NCBI GenBank assembly: GCA_944320595.1
Contig: CALUIB010000039.1
Location: 1-64,000 of the forward strand
From: an uncultured Muribaculaceae bacterium
GTDB lineage: Bacteria > Bacteroidota > Bacteroidia > Bacteroidales > Muribaculaceae
Direction: 5' to 3'
DNA length: 64,000 bases
Under the pieces are notes generated by a model. The model had not been told where the DNA came from. It did no database searches and saw nothing but the letters and a program-made list of their open reading frames with translations. Positions 53,075-63,621 of this stretch are shown piece after piece (positions within the stretch are counted from its first letter, which is position 1; the number at the start of each line of letters is the position of its first letter). The position numbers and the translations under genes are program-made.

Positions 53075-54198
53075 AGCAAAGTCTTTAAAGCATTGATTAA
53101 TTCCATGATAACGGTTGATGAAATTCCGGCATTCAAGCTAAATCGAATACGTTCGGTTCCTGCTGGAACGGTTGGTGTGCGTATTGGCAAAGCAATATAG
53201 CCCATATTTAGCAGGCGCGTAGATATGTTGACTGCTGTGTGCGCGTTGCCGACGATGAGCGGAATAATTTGAGATTGGCTATGGCTTGCATATCCTGCCG
53301 ATAAAATAAAATCGTTTAATTGCTTGCTTATATTTTTAAGATGCTCACGTTCTTTAGCCATATCAATAATTTGCCTGACCATGAATTGCGACCACTCGCA
53401 ATTTATTGGAGGCAACATAGTGGAGAATATAAAACTACGGGCAGAATTAATCAGATATTCCTTAGTTTCGGCATTGGTGATAGCAAATGCCCCAATTGAA
53501 GCCCCAGCTTTTCCCAATGTGCCAATAATTATATCAATATCATTGATGATGTTATAATACTCGCATAGTCCTAATCCCCTTGAGCCAAATACACCAAAAC
53601 CATGAGCCTCATCGACATATAGTCTAACTTCGGGACATTCTTTTTTTATTTCCACAAGTTTAGGTAAATCGCAAATGTCACCATCCATACTGAATATGGA
53701 TTCTGTAATTATAAGGATGTCAGAATAATGTTCTCGGTGTGATTTGACTAAATTGTATAGCTGGTCTATGTCGTTATGCCTGTAACGCACGAATTTTGCA
53801 CGTGATAGTATGATGCCGTCGATAATGCTTGCATGAACAAGTTTGTCACATAGTATCAGTGTTTGTTTGGTGCATAATGCAGGAATGATGCCACTATTTG
53901 CATGGTAACCGCTATTGAAAAGTAGCGCACTGCGTCCATACAAATTGCCAAGGAATTGTTCAAGATTGATGTAACTATGCTGGTTTATGGCAAGCAATCG
54001 CGAGGCAGACGATGTCATAGAGGTGGTATGCCCACTATTATTTTGCAAGAATCGTTTAACCATACTTGGCATTTGAGCCAATCCTAAATAATCGTTTGAT
54101 GACAAATCGATCAATCCTTTGCCCGACAAGTCGGTGCGTATGGTTCTTAAATTCCCATTATTGCGAAGGGCATCAAGCCGTGTTTTTATCTCGTTCAT
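53071..54198 (-). CDS. bioF: 8-amino-7-oxononanoate synthase
   Basis: PLP-dependent condensation of pimeloyl-ACP/CoA with alanine, 375 residues. Family motifs are [12 protein letters not shown] near residue 32, [29 protein letters not shown] and the PLP-lysine site [12 protein letters not shown] (about residue 228). The ATG overlaps the bioA stop by 4 nt, as expected of a coupled operon. Confidence 0.95.
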   Translation of the reverse strand: MNEIKTRLDALRNNGNLRTIRTDLSGKGLIDLSSNDYLGLAQMPSMVKRFLQNNSGHTTSMTSSASRLLAINQHSYINLEQFLGNLYGRSALLFNSGYHANSGIIPALCTKQTLILCDKLVHASIIDGIILSRAKFVRYRHNDIDQLYNLVKSHREHYSDILIITESIFSMDGDICDLPKLVEIKKECPEVRLYVDEAHGFGVFGSRGLGLCEYYNIINDIDIIIGTLGKAGASIGAFAITNAETKEYLINSARSFIFSTMLPPINCEWSQFMVRQIIDMAKEREHLKNISKQLNDFILSAGYASHSQSQIIPLIVGNAHTAVNISTRLLNMGYIALPIRTPTVPAGTERIRFSLNAGISSTVIMELINALKTLL

Positions 54199-55469
54199 TC
54201 AGGTTTGATAATTTCCAATAATTTAATAATCAGTGTCGTTAATTCTTCATCACTAATAATGAATGGGGGCATTATATAAACCAAGCGACCAAACGGACGC
54301 ACCCAAATGCCGCGGCTTACGCATTGCTCTTGGAAAATGGCAAGGTCAACTGGGTGTTTCATTTCAATAACACCTATTGCGCCCAATACACGAACATCGG
54401 CAACATTTGAAAAATTACGAGCCTGCGACATGAGATAAGCCATTATACTCTCAATATGAACCACTTTGCGTTGCCAATCGTTGCTGAGCAATAATTTCAC
54501 CGATGCAGTAGCAACAGCGCAAGCTAAAGGATTTCCCATAAAAGTTGGGCCGTGCATCATCACACCAGCCTCGCCTTGTGAAATAGTGTCGGCTACTTGT
54601 TTTGTAGTGGCTACTGCGCTCATAGTCATATACCCTCCTGTCAGGGCTTTGCCTATGCACATTATGTCGGGCATCACGCCAGCATGTTGCCATGCAAATA
54701 AGTGACCTGTGCGGCCAAAACCTGTGGCTATTTCATCAAAAATGAGATATATACCATATTTATTGCAGAGTTCACGGGCTTTAATCAGATAGTTAGGGTG
54801 ATAAAACCTCATGCCGCCTGCACCCTGCACTATGGGTTCGAGGATTAATCCTGCAATTTCGCCATGGTGATTGGCAATTATTTGTTCCAATTCGGTAGTG
54901 CAGCTTTCGTCCCAAGTATCATAGAAACGACATGATGGCGCAGGAGCGAAATACCTGACGTTTAATGCCGGCCCGAAAAGGCTGTGCATTCCGGTAACTG
55001 GGTCGCAGACCGACATTGCATTCCAAGTGTCGCCGTGATACCCAGACCGTATGGTTACAAAATTAGTCTTTTTTGTTGAATGGTATTTGCTTATGCTTGC
55101 CTGCATAGCCATTTTCATAGCAACTTCCACTGCAACCGAGCCAGAATCAGCATAAAAAATATTGTTCATGTTGGGCGGCAGAATCGACAACAACAATTTT
55201 CCCAATTCTATTGCCGGGGTATGCGTCAGCCCCCCAAACATAACGTGCGACATACGGTCGATTTGTTCTTTTGCCGCTTGGTTAAGCACTGGATTGTTAT
55301 ATCCGTGTACAGCAGCCCACCAGGAAGACATTCCGTCGATTAATTCAGTACCGTCTTCCAATACTAATTTTACGCCATGAGCAGAGGCGACTTTGTATGT
55401 GGGCAAAGGGTTTATTGTTGATGTGTAAGGATGCCACAAATGATCGTGGTCGAATTGGTCGAAGTTCAT
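54195..55469 (-). CDS. bioA: Adenosylmethionine-8-amino-7-oxononanoate aminotransferase
   Basis: Transaminates KAPA to DAPA using SAM as amino donor. The predicted 424-residue class III aminotransferase starts [25 protein letters not shown] and [15 protein letters not shown] are diagnostic for Bio[12 protein letters not shown] carries the cofactor Asp and [15 protein letters not shown] the PLP lysine. ATG 55469 is chosen because upstream frame sequence belongs to dnaG. It begins 13 nt after the dnaG stop, so the biotin genes may be read from the dnaG promoter. Confidence 0.95.
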   Translation of the reverse strand: MNFDQFDHDHLWHPYTSTINPLPTYKVASAHGVKLVLEDGTELIDGMSSWWAAVHGYNNPVLNQAAKEQIDRMSHVMFGGLTHTPAIELGKLLLSILPPNMNNIFYADSGSVAVEVAMKMAMQASISKYHSTKKTNFVTIRSGYHGDTWNAMSVCDPVTGMHSLFGPALNVRYFAPAPSCRFYDTWDESCTTELEQIIANHHGEIAGLILEPIVQGAGGMRFYHPNYLIKARELCNKYGIYLIFDEIATGFGRTGHLFAWQHAGVMPDIMCIGKALTGGYMTMSAVATTKQVADTISQGEAGVMMHGPTFMGNPLACAVATASVKLLLSNDWQRKVVHIESIMAYLMSQARNFSNVADVRVLGAIGVIEMKHPVDLAIFQEQCVSRGIWVRPFGRLVYIMPPFIISDEELTTLIIKLLEIIKPE

Positions 55470-55482
55470 TTTTCTATAATAT

Positions 55483-57651
55483 TTATATTTTAGGATTGAC
55501 AACCCGGTCGCCAAGATACTTGGCAAGCTGTGAACGCAATGCGAAAAGTTCTTGCATGCGTTTTAATAGTGCTTTTTCGGTTTCGGAGTTGCCATTGTTA
55601 ATTGCATTGAGTTGTTTTTGTATGTCTTTAATTTGGCATAATATCAAAGCTGATTTCCAATTATATATGGCTTCGGGAATAAGGACAGTCAATTTGTCAA
55701 ATTCAGTTTTTAACTTATAAAATTTTGTGTGTATTTTGCTCAAATGATGCTTTTCGCTGATGAGTTCAATGGCAGTCTGCCTCACACCGTCATCTTCGCA
55801 AGAACACAATGCCTTTTCAAGATAATTGTTTCTGTAAGCTATAATTTGCTCCTTGCGAAATTGCTCTATCTCATCATTCAAGCGACCTTCTCGCTGCTTT
55901 ATTTCATCAAGGCTTTGACATTCAAGACTGATGCGTGAAATTTCTTCATCATGCCTTTGCTGGCATTGATGGTCCAAATTTTTTATGAATTGTTGCAATG
56001 CATTGTAGAAGTCGCTTATCAGATTGCGCGATTGTTCAAATATTTTGGCGAATATGTGATTGTTGAATTTTATATTGTCCATCGACAATTCGCTATCGAC
56101 ATATTCGAGTAGGGTAAGACGTATGGGATTGCCTTGCTCATCGATTGAGTCGCAAAAATCGCTCATGCCATATTTTAGGATATATCTTACGACGGTTTCT
56201 TCGTGTGGATATAACAGTTTTGAGTAGCTTTGGTCGTCGGCATCATGTTTGTGCGCAATGGTATTGTTTTGCGCGTCAATTTGCGAATGTGCGCTATCAG
56301 GTTTGCCGGCATCAGTAGTTGTGTTCGCTTTCTTTTGGATGTCTTTTTTCCTGCTGTCTAAGATATTCTTTTCAATAGCATTTTTCAAGACCTGCTCATC
56401 GATACCAAACAACCGGCTGCACTCCTGAGTATAAACCGAACGATTTATGGGGAATGGAATGACTGATATAGATTTCACTACGTCGGTTATGACTTCCGAC
56501 CGTTTTATAGGGTCATTTTCACAACCTTGTAACAAAATGCGTATTTTGAATCGTATGAAATCTTCTTCATGCGTATTAATGAACTGCTGTATTTCGGTTG
56601 ATGAATGTTTCCTTGAAAAACTATCAGGGTCATCGCCATCGGGCAACAACAGCACTTTGATATTCAAACCTTCGGCAAGCAATAGGTCTATACTTCTCAA
56701 CGATGCTTTTATGCCTGCCGAGTCTCCATCGTAAAGGACTGTTATATTATTTGTAAAACGATGTATGAGCCTGATTTGCCCCTCGGTGAGAGATGTTCCC
56801 GATGATGCTACAGTATTCTCAAATCCCGACTGGTGCATGGATATCACATCGGCATAACCTTCTACCAAGAAACATTTGTCTAACTTGGTTATTGCATGTT
56901 TTGCTTGATATAATCCATACAATTCGTTGCTTTTTTTGTATATAAGCGATTCGGGCGAATTTACATATTTGGCTTTGTCGTGTTTTAGCGTGCGGCCTCC
57001 GAATGCAATTATTTTTCCAGCTAAATTAAGTACCGGAAACATGACACGCCCTCTAAAACGGTCATACCCCGAGCCATTGTTGTCGGCAATGCAAAGTCCT
57101 GTTTCAAACAGATATTTTGCATTGAAACCTTTGGTAATTAAGGTTTCATATAAGTCATTCCGTTTGTCGAGCGAATATCCAAGATGAAAACGGTGTATCA
57201 TCTGTTCAGAGAAACCGCGTTCATTGAAATAGGCGAGGCCTATGTTACGACCTTCAGCTGTATTTAACAAATTGTTTTCAAAATGCTTATTGGCATTCTC
57301 GTTGACAATAAGCATACTTTCACGATCGGATTGCTCGATTTTCTCTTCATCGGTTAACTCTCGCTCGTGTATCTCAATATGATATTTATTGGCCAAATAT
57401 TTAAGTGCTTCATAGTATGAAAGCTGTTCGTGCTCCATTATGAAGTTGACTGGGCTGCCACCTTTCCCACAACTAAAACAATGGCAAATGCCTTTAGCTC
57501 GCGATACGCTAAATGATGGCGTTTTCTCGTTATGGAAAGGACATAAACCCACATAGTTGGCTCCGCGCCGTTTCAGGCTTACGAAGTCAGAAACCACATC
57601 GACAATATCGGCCGCATCGAGAATTTGTGCAACAGTCGCTTTATCAATCAT
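55483..57651 (-). CDS. dnaG: DNA primase
   Basis: Synthesises RNA primers at the replication fork. The 722-residue protein has the N-terminal zinc-binding domain (C37, H40, C58, C61 in LCPFHNEK and CFSCGKGG), the RNA polymerase/Toprim core with [15 protein letters not shown] and [13 protein letters not shown], and a long C-terminal helicase-interaction region with a low-complexity linker (about residues 440-475). It is longer than E. coli DnaG (581 aa), as is usual in Bacteroidetes. Confidence 0.96.
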   Translation of the reverse strand: MIDKATVAQILDAADIVDVVSDFVSLKRRGANYVGLCPFHNEKTPSFSVSRAKGICHCFSCGKGGSPVNFIMEHEQLSYYEALKYLANKYHIEIHERELTDEEKIEQSDRESMLIVNENANKHFENNLLNTAEGRNIGLAYFNERGFSEQMIHRFHLGYSLDKRNDLYETLITKGFNAKYLFETGLCIADNNGSGYDRFRGRVMFPVLNLAGKIIAFGGRTLKHDKAKYVNSPESLIYKKSNELYGLYQAKHAITKLDKCFLVEGYADVISMHQSGFENTVASSGTSLTEGQIRLIHRFTNNITVLYDGDSAGIKASLRSIDLLLAEGLNIKVLLLPDGDDPDSFSRKHSSTEIQQFINTHEEDFIRFKIRILLQGCENDPIKRSEVITDVVKSISVIPFPINRSVYTQECSRLFGIDEQVLKNAIEKNILDSRKKDIQKKANTTTDAGKPDSAHSQIDAQNNTIAHKHDADDQSYSKLLYPHEETVVRYILKYGMSDFCDSIDEQGNPIRLTLLEYVDSELSMDNIKFNNHIFAKIFEQSRNLISDFYNALQQFIKNLDHQCQQRHDEEISRISLECQSLDEIKQREGRLNDEIEQFRKEQIIAYRNNYLEKALCSCEDDGVRQTAIELISEKHHLSKIHTKFYKLKTEFDKLTVLIPEAIYNWKSALILCQIKDIQKQLNAINNGNSETEKALLKRMQELFALRSQLAKYLGDRVVNPKI

Positions 57652-57707
57652 TCTATTGGATTTAGCGAATGCGAAGTTAACAATAATATTGTTACATATA
57701 TAGGAAA

Positions 57708-57749
57708 GCCTGTTTAAAAACCCATAAATATATGGGATTCTAAACAGGC
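57708..57749 (-). terminator. Terminator between the WecA-type gene and dnaG
   Basis: GCCTGTTTA (57708-57716) pairs with TAAACAGGC (57741-57749), and inside it CCCATA (57721-57726) pairs with TATGGG (57731-57736), giving a two-part stem. It follows the transferase gene (minus strand) and precedes dnaG. Confidence 0.75.
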
Positions 57750-57773
57750 CTGTGTTTTTCCTTTTTGGTAATT

Positions 57774-58892
57774 TCAGAAATCGATATTTCTGCTATGAAT
57801 CTTCCGAGTTAACCACATATTCATTAAAGTCCATATCAGAATGTCGGCAATAAGCAATATATTGATATTTATATATCTTGAAAAAAGAATGTTCAAAACA
57901 CTAAAAATTGCCGATATGGTCACGATAGAAATCATAGCAGGGCGTTGTTGCATTCCGATATCCAACAACTTATGATGTATGTGGCTCTTGTCGGGCATAA
58001 ACGGGTTCTGTTTTTTCTTTAAACGGTGAATGAATACCCTCACAACATCGAAACAAGGGATAATTAGTGGGGCAAAGGCTGTTACCGTCACTTCACTAGC
58101 TTCACTGTCGGGATAAGTTCCCGATGCTATAAGCTTAATGGACAAATAGCTAAGTAGCATTCCTATTGTCAAGCTGCCAGTATCGCCCATGAAAATTTTC
58201 TTTTCTTTTTCAGCGTTACCAAATACGTTGTAGTAAAAGAAAGGTATCAATACTCCCCATGTTGCAAATGCAATCATGGCGTGTAGATATTGATGATGGA
58301 CGATGAAAGCCGAGCCATATATGAAAATTGCAACGCTGCTAAGGCCGGAAGCAAGTCCATCGATACCGTCAATCAGATTTATGGCATTTGAAATGAACAC
58401 AACCATCAATACAGTCAATGGATAACCGATGTATGGCGGTATTTCGTGTAATCCAAGTATGCCGCCGAGATTGTTTATCCACACACCACCACAAATCAAC
58501 ATGACAGCGCTAATTATCTGAACGACAAACTTTGCCCGGTATTTTACGCCTATCAAGTCATCAGCTATGCCTACCAAGTAGAGAGTCAGCACCGCACAAT
58601 AAAGGAATAGTATTTCGGGGATAAGTGTTCCGACATATATTTCTTGTAATTGCCAGCTATTGCCTGTTATTATATCTATGCCTAACGCTAAGCATAGCGA
58701 AAACAATATTACAGGCTTGAATGCTATGCCACCGAGCCGCGGTACGCTACTGTGGTGTATTTTTCTTGCATCAGGGACATCGAAAAGCTTTTTCCTAAAC
58801 GAAATCAATAATATCTTAGGAATTATTATTCCGCTGAATACCACAGCACAGGCCAACACTAAAACATAATTCAATATCCAAAACGTTGACAT
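57774..58892 (-). CDS. WecA/MraY-family glycosyl-1-phosphate transferase
   Basis: A 372-residue polytopic membrane enzyme with about 10-11 helices that transfers a sugar-1-phosphate to undecaprenyl phosphate, starting O-antigen, capsule or related glycan synthesis. Conserved motifs are DDLIGVKYRAKFVVQ (Asp-Asp for Mg2+), NAINLIDGIDGLASGLS, FMGDTGSLTIGM and the cytoplasmic His motif SHIHHKLLDIGM. PDARKIHHSSVPRLGGIAF near residue 40 is typical of the WecA/TagO branch rather than MraY. It stands alone, away from other glycan genes. Confidence 0.9.
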   Translation of the reverse strand: MSTFWILNYVLVLACAVVFSGIIIPKILLISFRKKLFDVPDARKIHHSSVPRLGGIAFKPVILFSLCLALGIDIITGNSWQLQEIYVGTLIPEILFLYCAVLTLYLVGIADDLIGVKYRAKFVVQIISAVMLICGGVWINNLGGILGLHEIPPYIGYPLTVLMVVFISNAINLIDGIDGLASGLSSVAIFIYGSAFIVHHQYLHAMIAFATWGVLIPFFYYNVFGNAEKEKKIFMGDTGSLTIGMLLSYLSIKLIASGTYPDSEASEVTVTAFAPLIIPCFDVVRVFIHRLKKKQNPFMPDKSHIHHKLLDIGMQQRPAMISIVTISAIFSVLNILFSRYININILLIADILIWTLMNMWLTRKIHSRNIDF

Positions 58893-59002
58893 AACTACTT
58901 ATTGGAAATATATTTAAAAGTTTTTTTAGAACCCTTCAAGGCCAGCCAAATAAATGATTCAAGGATATGCTATCCTATAAAACAGCCCGGAAAGGAACTC
59001 AA

Positions 59003-59087
59003 TTTTATTCATACTATTACATTATTGGCAATGCCAATAAATGCTTTTATTCATACTACTGCATTATTGATATGCTACAATAAATGC
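59003..59087. repeat. Imperfect tandem repeat, ~42 bp x 2
   Basis: Unit 1 (59003-59044) and unit 2 (59045-59087) both begin ttttattcatactact/attac and end caataaatgc, differing at a few positions in the middle. They lie in the 250-nt stretch between the patatin-type gene's 3' end and the WecA-type gene's start; nothing else is seen there. Confidence 0.75.
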
Positions 59088-59144
59088 TTGCTTTTCACGC
59101 ACAAAAATATGCAAAAAATTACGAATATCCAACAAAAGAATCTT

Positions 59145-61445
59145 TTATTTTAAGAATTTCGGAGCATACAGCAATATGCCGAAATTTATGCCAAAATTCC
59201 AGTTGCGTGCAGGATAGCTCAAGTAATTGCAATAAATACTCAAAGAGGCAAAAGGGAAATTATATACTAATGATGCTTCACCCATGTAATTAATATCATT
59301 TAACCATCCGTCGTGATACGGAACATGGTTTGTAGTTTCGTAAATTTTGCGGATTGGGGCGAAGGCATAAAATTCGGTCCTAAATTGCAAGCTATTGGTT
59401 ATTGTCCAAATAGGCAACAAACCTGCTGCAGCAAAAGAGTTGCTGCGAAATGCCACGTTGAAATAATTCTGCGTGGAAGGTGTTGGGGAAAAAGCAGTTG
59501 ATTGAACCAACGCTGCTGTGTAATTTGCTCCAAGAGGGCGTGATGATGCAACAGCATTGGCCTTTATGCCTAAAGTGAAATGGTTTGTTACGTTTATATA
59601 TTTATCCCACAATAATTCACCTTGTAGCCATCCAGCAGTTTCGCTATCGGTAGCAGATGTTTCATTTTCGGCTATTTCATTTTGTTGGTATGAATTGCTG
59701 CCATAAACTCCAGCAACACGTATTTTAAATCTGTTACCCGAGGTAGGATACATTTCATGGTTGAGTGAATTTTTGTCAAATGTGGCTTCTACCTGCCCCA
59801 GCTTATAATGGGCTTCGTCTTGTTTGGTATTGGAGAAATCAATTACGTTGCTTTGGTAAAAACGATCTTTCAAATGTGCATATCCTACAGCGATTTCAAA
59901 TTTAGATTGCCTACCTGCCGCTATCATATATTTAAGGCGGATATATTTTTCGTAATTAATAATAAAAGTGGGCAGCTCACTTTCATAAAACAAAGCATCG
60001 CTCTCATAGAATTTTTGTTTCGACATTACCCCTTCGAGTTTTATGCAGGATGGAATAGAGGTTTTAAGGGCAAATTTTGCTTGTAAGGCCCCGGCATAAT
60101 AACTTTGCCCAATCCACCCTTGTAATGAAGCATCGAACGAATTGTAACTTAATGTGTTATAATTGGCCGATAGGAATATCATACTATTAGTCGAAGAACT
60201 CAACCAACCTCCAACACCTGCCGATAGTGGATTTTTCATATTTGCCCGCAATTGCAAGTCAAACATTTTTGAGTGCCTATTATAAGTGGCTTCGGGAACA
60301 AAATCATTGAGTTTGCCAGTCGAAATAGCCCTATAATAAGCAGTTTGGGCATCTTTGATGCTGGTAGTGTCATCATTATTCCTTATGAAAAGGCTGCGTA
60401 GGTATTCATTTTGCCGGTTACTGCCTCCAGTTACTGTTACATTTCCAAATGCAACTTTTGGCGTGTGGCCTTTGAAAATGGAGCGTGATAATTGGCGGGA
60501 TGCCTTGTCGGTGCGTTTTTGTGTATTATTTTTAATGGAGTCAATCATTAGCAATGCCTTGTCATACCCTCTCCTATATATTGAGTCGGCTTTAGGAAAG
60601 TCAAGTATATTGAACTCGCGTAGCACGACATCGATTTTCACACCTTCGCCAGGCGCAATATCGGTGTAATTGTTTTGGACAATCATGCTCTGCACTTGCT
60701 TTATGATGTTGTCCACATCGGTCTCAGGCTCTCCAGCATTGACATCTACGCCGATAATAAAATCAGGAGAAAATTCTTCGCGCATCACATCAACTGGAAA
60801 ATTTTCATAAATTCCGCCATCAAAAACTGGGATGCTATCGATATATTGCGGCTTGTACACAATAGGGAAACTCATGGATGCTCTTATGGCTACCCCCAAG
60901 CTACCCTCTTTCATGACCAATTTTTTCTTATGGAACACATCGGCGGCAACACACCTGAAAGGAACATATAGACGGTTAAAATCACCTGCGCACTGCGCCG
61001 TGTAAGGCGAAAAAAGTTCCATGAATGCAAAATTCATTGGCAATGGGTTTATTAGGCTCGAAGGTAAAATATTTGCCTTAACCGCGGAAGAGTCGGCATT
61101 ACCAAAATTTATATGGAACATTGCCGGTGAAGGTTCTTTTTTGTCAAAATAATATGTGAGGTCGTTGTTGACGACACCCATTGACCAATCGGCAAATCCG
61201 TCGGACTTAATCAAGCCAAGCATCTCTTGTGGGGAGTATCCAGCGGCATATAGGCCACCTATTATGGCTCCCATTGAAGTACCTGTAATGTAATCTATAG
61301 GAATATCATTATCTTCCAAAGCCTGTATTACGCCAATGTGGGCAATACCTTTGGCTCCGCCACCACTTAAAACGAGGCCAATGCTTTCGGCCATTGCCAT
61401 AAATGTGACGCAAAGTGAAATTGCCAATATTCCTATCCTGTTCAT
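59145..61445 (-). CDS. Patatin-like phospholipase with POTRA/beta-barrel (type Vd autotransporter-like)
   Basis: A 766-residue exported protein with signal peptide (residues 1-19). The patatin domain has the oxyanion loop GGGAKG (28-33), the nucleophile S57 in GTSMG and the catalytic Asp D209 in FDGGIYENFP. After about residue 320 comes a short POTRA-like segment (TPKVAFGNVTVTGGSNRQNEYL), then a C-terminal outer-membrane beta-barrel (about 400-766) ending GILLYAPKFLK. This architecture matches PlpD/FplA-type (type Vd) phospholipases. It begins 7 nt after serB, suggesting one transcript. Confidence 0.9.
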   Translation of the reverse strand: MNRIGILAISLCVTFMAMAESIGLVLSGGGAKGIAHIGVIQALEDNDIPIDYITGTSMGAIIGGLYAAGYSPQEMLGLIKSDGFADWSMGVVNNDLTYYFDKKEPSPAMFHINFGNADSSAVKANILPSSLINPLPMNFAFMELFSPYTAQCAGDFNRLYVPFRCVAADVFHKKKLVMKEGSLGVAIRASMSFPIVYKPQYIDSIPVFDGGIYENFPVDVMREEFSPDFIIGVDVNAGEPETDVDNIIKQVQSMIVQNNYTDIAPGEGVKIDVVLREFNILDFPKADSIYRRGYDKALLMIDSIKNNTQKRTDKASRQLSRSIFKGHTPKVAFGNVTVTGGSNRQNEYLRSLFIRNNDDTTSIKDAQTAYYRAISTGKLNDFVPEATYNRHSKMFDLQLRANMKNPLSAGVGGWLSSSTNSMIFLSANYNTLSYNSFDASLQGWIGQSYYAGALQAKFALKTSIPSCIKLEGVMSKQKFYESDALFYESELPTFIINYEKYIRLKYMIAAGRQSKFEIAVGYAHLKDRFYQSNVIDFSNTKQDEAHYKLGQVEATFDKNSLNHEMYPTSGNRFKIRVAGVYGSNSYQQNEIAENETSATDSETAGWLQGELLWDKYINVTNHFTLGIKANAVASSRPLGANYTAALVQSTAFSPTPSTQNYFNVAFRSNSFAAAGLLPIWTITNSLQFRTEFYAFAPIRKIYETTNHVPYHDGWLNDINYMGEASLVYNFPFASLSIYCNYLSYPARNWNFGINFGILLYAPKFLK

Positions 61446-61452
61446 GCAATTC

Positions 61453-62682
61453 TCAAGTGTTTATGAAAGAATCCTTAAACCCGAGGAAGTAGAGCACCCC
61501 ATCGAGGCCAATCGTTGAGATGCTTTGTTGTGCATTTGCCTTGACTTTGGGCTTTGCATGATAGGCTATGCCTAATCCTGCGGTTGTGAGCATTGGCAAA
61601 TCGTTTGCTCCATCTCCAACAGCAATCGTTTGAGCAATGTTGATATTCTCGACTTGGGTTAATAGCTTGAGCAGTTCTGCCTTTCGTGTACCATCGACAA
61701 TATCTCCAACGTAATGACCAGTGAGTTTTCCATCGATAATTTCGAGTTCATTTGCATATACATAATCTATGCCGTACCGTTGTTTTAAATAATTTCCAAA
61801 ATAGGTGAAACCGCCCGAAAGTATTGCAATTTTGTAGCCAGTTCGTTTCAATACTTTCATTAATCGGTCGGCACCTTCAGCAATAGGCAGATGCTCGGCA
61901 ATATCTTTCATGACTGATTCGTCAAGTCCTTTTAGCATAGCCACCCTGCGGGTAAAACTTTCCTTGAAGTCGATTTCTCCACGCATGGCACTTTCGGTAA
62001 TGGCTCGCACCTCTTTGCCAACGCCTGCCCGTTCGGCCAATTCGTCGATTACCTCAGTTTCAATTAAGGTGGAGTCCATATCAAAGCATATAAGCCTACG
62101 GCACCTGCGGAATATTGTGTCTTCTTGCAGCGACAAGTCAAAATCGAGTTTGTTGGTAAGTTGCATGAAGTCGCGTTGCATTTTGTCTTTATCGAATGGT
62201 GTTCCTCTTACAGAAAATTCAATGCACGTTTTGCCACCTACGGCTCCCTCCTCGTTTAGAGGCATGCGCCCTGTTAGTCGCTGTATCATATCGATATTAA
62301 GCCCCTGTTCGGCCACTATCGCAGTAACCGATGCTATTTGTTCAGCCGTTATACGGCGGCCAAGTATGGTAATAATATACCTGTTTTTCCCTTGCAGCCC
62401 TACCCATTCTTCATAATCATTGACCGAAATAGGGGAGAAGCGTATTTGCACGTTCATTTCAGCTGCCTTGAAAAGCAATTCTTTCATAATGTCGCCGCTG
62501 CGGTCGCTTGCTGTTTTAAAAAGCAACCCCAGTACGAGCGTGTGATGAATGTCGGCTTGTCCTATATCAAGTATTGATGCTCCATATTTGCCGAGTATTG
62601 CGGTAAGAGCCGATGTGACCCCAGGCCGGTCTTGTCCTGATATATTTATTTGTATGAGTTCCAAATTTTGAGGTTCTGCCAT
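61453..62682 (-). CDS. serB: Phosphoserine phosphatase with N-terminal ACT domains
   Basis: Final step of serine synthesis, dephosphorylating O-phosphoserine. The protein of about 409 residues has two ACT-type domains (LIQINISGQDRPGVTSAL and RYIITILGRRITAEQIASV), which may sense serine, then a HAD phosphatase: motif I CFDMDSTLIETEVIDELAE, motif II ILSGGFTYFG, motif III GDGANDLPML. Start at 62682 (MAEPQNLELIQ) or 62688 is favoured because the -7 box at 62727-62734 lies just upstream; frame extension to 62745 crosses the promoter. Confidence 0.93.
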   Translation of the reverse strand: MAEPQNLELIQINISGQDRPGVTSALTAILGKYGASILDIGQADIHHTLVLGLLFKTASDRSGDIMKELLFKAAEMNVQIRFSPISVNDYEEWVGLQGKNRYIITILGRRITAEQIASVTAIVAEQGLNIDMIQRLTGRMPLNEEGAVGGKTCIEFSVRGTPFDKDKMQRDFMQLTNKLDFDLSLQEDTIFRRCRRLICFDMDSTLIETEVIDELAERAGVGKEVRAITESAMRGEIDFKESFTRRVAMLKGLDESVMKDIAEHLPIAEGADRLMKVLKRTGYKIAILSGGFTYFGNYLKQRYGIDYVYANELEIIDGKLTGHYVGDIVDGTRKAELLKLLTQVENINIAQTIAVGDGANDLPMLTTAGLGIAYHAKPKVKANAQQSISTIGLDGVLYFLGFKDSFINT

Positions 62683-62726
62683 ATACATTTTAATTAGTGA
62701 TGTATCGTACTTTGCTATTCCACTGC

Positions 62727-62734
62727 CAAAATTA
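62727..62734 (-). promoter_or_regulatory. -7 box (TAATTTTG) of the serB operon
   Basis: The minus-strand TAATTTTG matches TAnnTTTG, 39-45 nt before the possible serB starts. A TTTG occurs 24 nt further upstream, wider than usual. Confidence 0.5.
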
Positions 62735-63034
62735 CTAAATATCATTGGAATAATCGAACAAAATGAGCAGATTAACGCAATAGAAATTGAGATGTTAGTA
62801 GTTAGAGGTAAATTTAAAGGTCAAATTGCAACACGATGATGTCGGCACGAAACAGGTGTTCCAGTTCCGCATACACATTGGGATTGTAAACAATGCCAAC
62901 GAGAGGGTAGCAAGTTTGTGTTTTGCCGCTTGCTATCCTCTCGCTAGTCGATAATTGGATTCAGAGCAATGGCAGCACTACCGTGAACATGAAATCCGAC
63001 TTCATCACTTCGATGTGCTTGCCGTGAATGCGGT

Positions 63035-63143
63035 ATTACTGTTCCAAGTTATCCAGCCCCATGCGGTTCTTGCTCACCGAACTGCGCAATTGCAGGTTGT
63101 TGATCACCGTCACATTTTCTTCGCTGATGCGGAATTGTTTCAT
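63035..63143 (-). pseudogene. Short remnant reading frame, unrecognised
   Basis: On the minus strand, ATG at 63143 begins MKQFRISEENVTVINN and reaches a stop after 35 codons at about 63038; the same frame continues beyond the stop with plausible coding sequence (YRIHGKHIEVMKSDF). It is probably a decayed gene. No family is recognised. The surrounding 62760-63180 region shows no complete gene; it has an inverted repeat around gagaggatagcaag/cttgctatcctctc (about 62911-62945). Confidence 0.35.
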
Positions 63144-63180
63144 TAGCCCGAAAATATTCCTTTTTCTTCTATTGTTTTAA

Positions 63181-63605
63181 TTAAAGTCTAATCATAGCCA
63201 CTCCAATTATCATCAGCGCAATGCCGACAAACTGAACCGGAGTTATCTTTCTTTTCATTGCTCCCATCCAGCCATGACCTTCCATCAGAAAGCTGAGTGC
63301 CATCTGTCCGAGCAGGAGCGCCATAAAGAACGCTCCGACTCCAATCTGCGGTATCAGCCAAGCGTTGCCGAATACAGACATTGCTCCATATATATCGTCC
63401 AGCCACATCCACCTCGGATTGCCTTTGGCGAAAGCCCCACACACACGACGTATTTTCCCGTTACCGACACAGACCGCCGCAATGACGGCGGTAACTATCA
63501 GGAACGATACGGTGGAAGCCTGTACTGCCGAGCCGAAGCATACGCCCAACCTCCGTAAATCGTTCCGAAGGATGCCATCAGGCAGCCCGCAACGATGCCT
63601 GTGAG
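63181..63605 (-). pseudogene. DMT transporter (DUF606/YdcZ type), broken
   Basis: The C-terminal ~120 residues are intact and typical of the family: QASTVSFLIVTAVIAAV, WLIPQIGVGAFFMALLLGQM, ITPVQFVGIALMIIGVAMIRL. The preceding ~27 residues of the family (AIQQLTGIVAGCLMASFG, IYGGWAYA) are found in a different frame, with a single-base deletion at about 63535, and an in-frame stop at 63606-63608 precedes them. The gene therefore lacks its start and carries a frameshift. The open frame from 63621 in the other phase is an artefact of that shift. Confidence 0.75.
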
Positions 63606-63621
63606 TTGTTGTATGGCTCAA

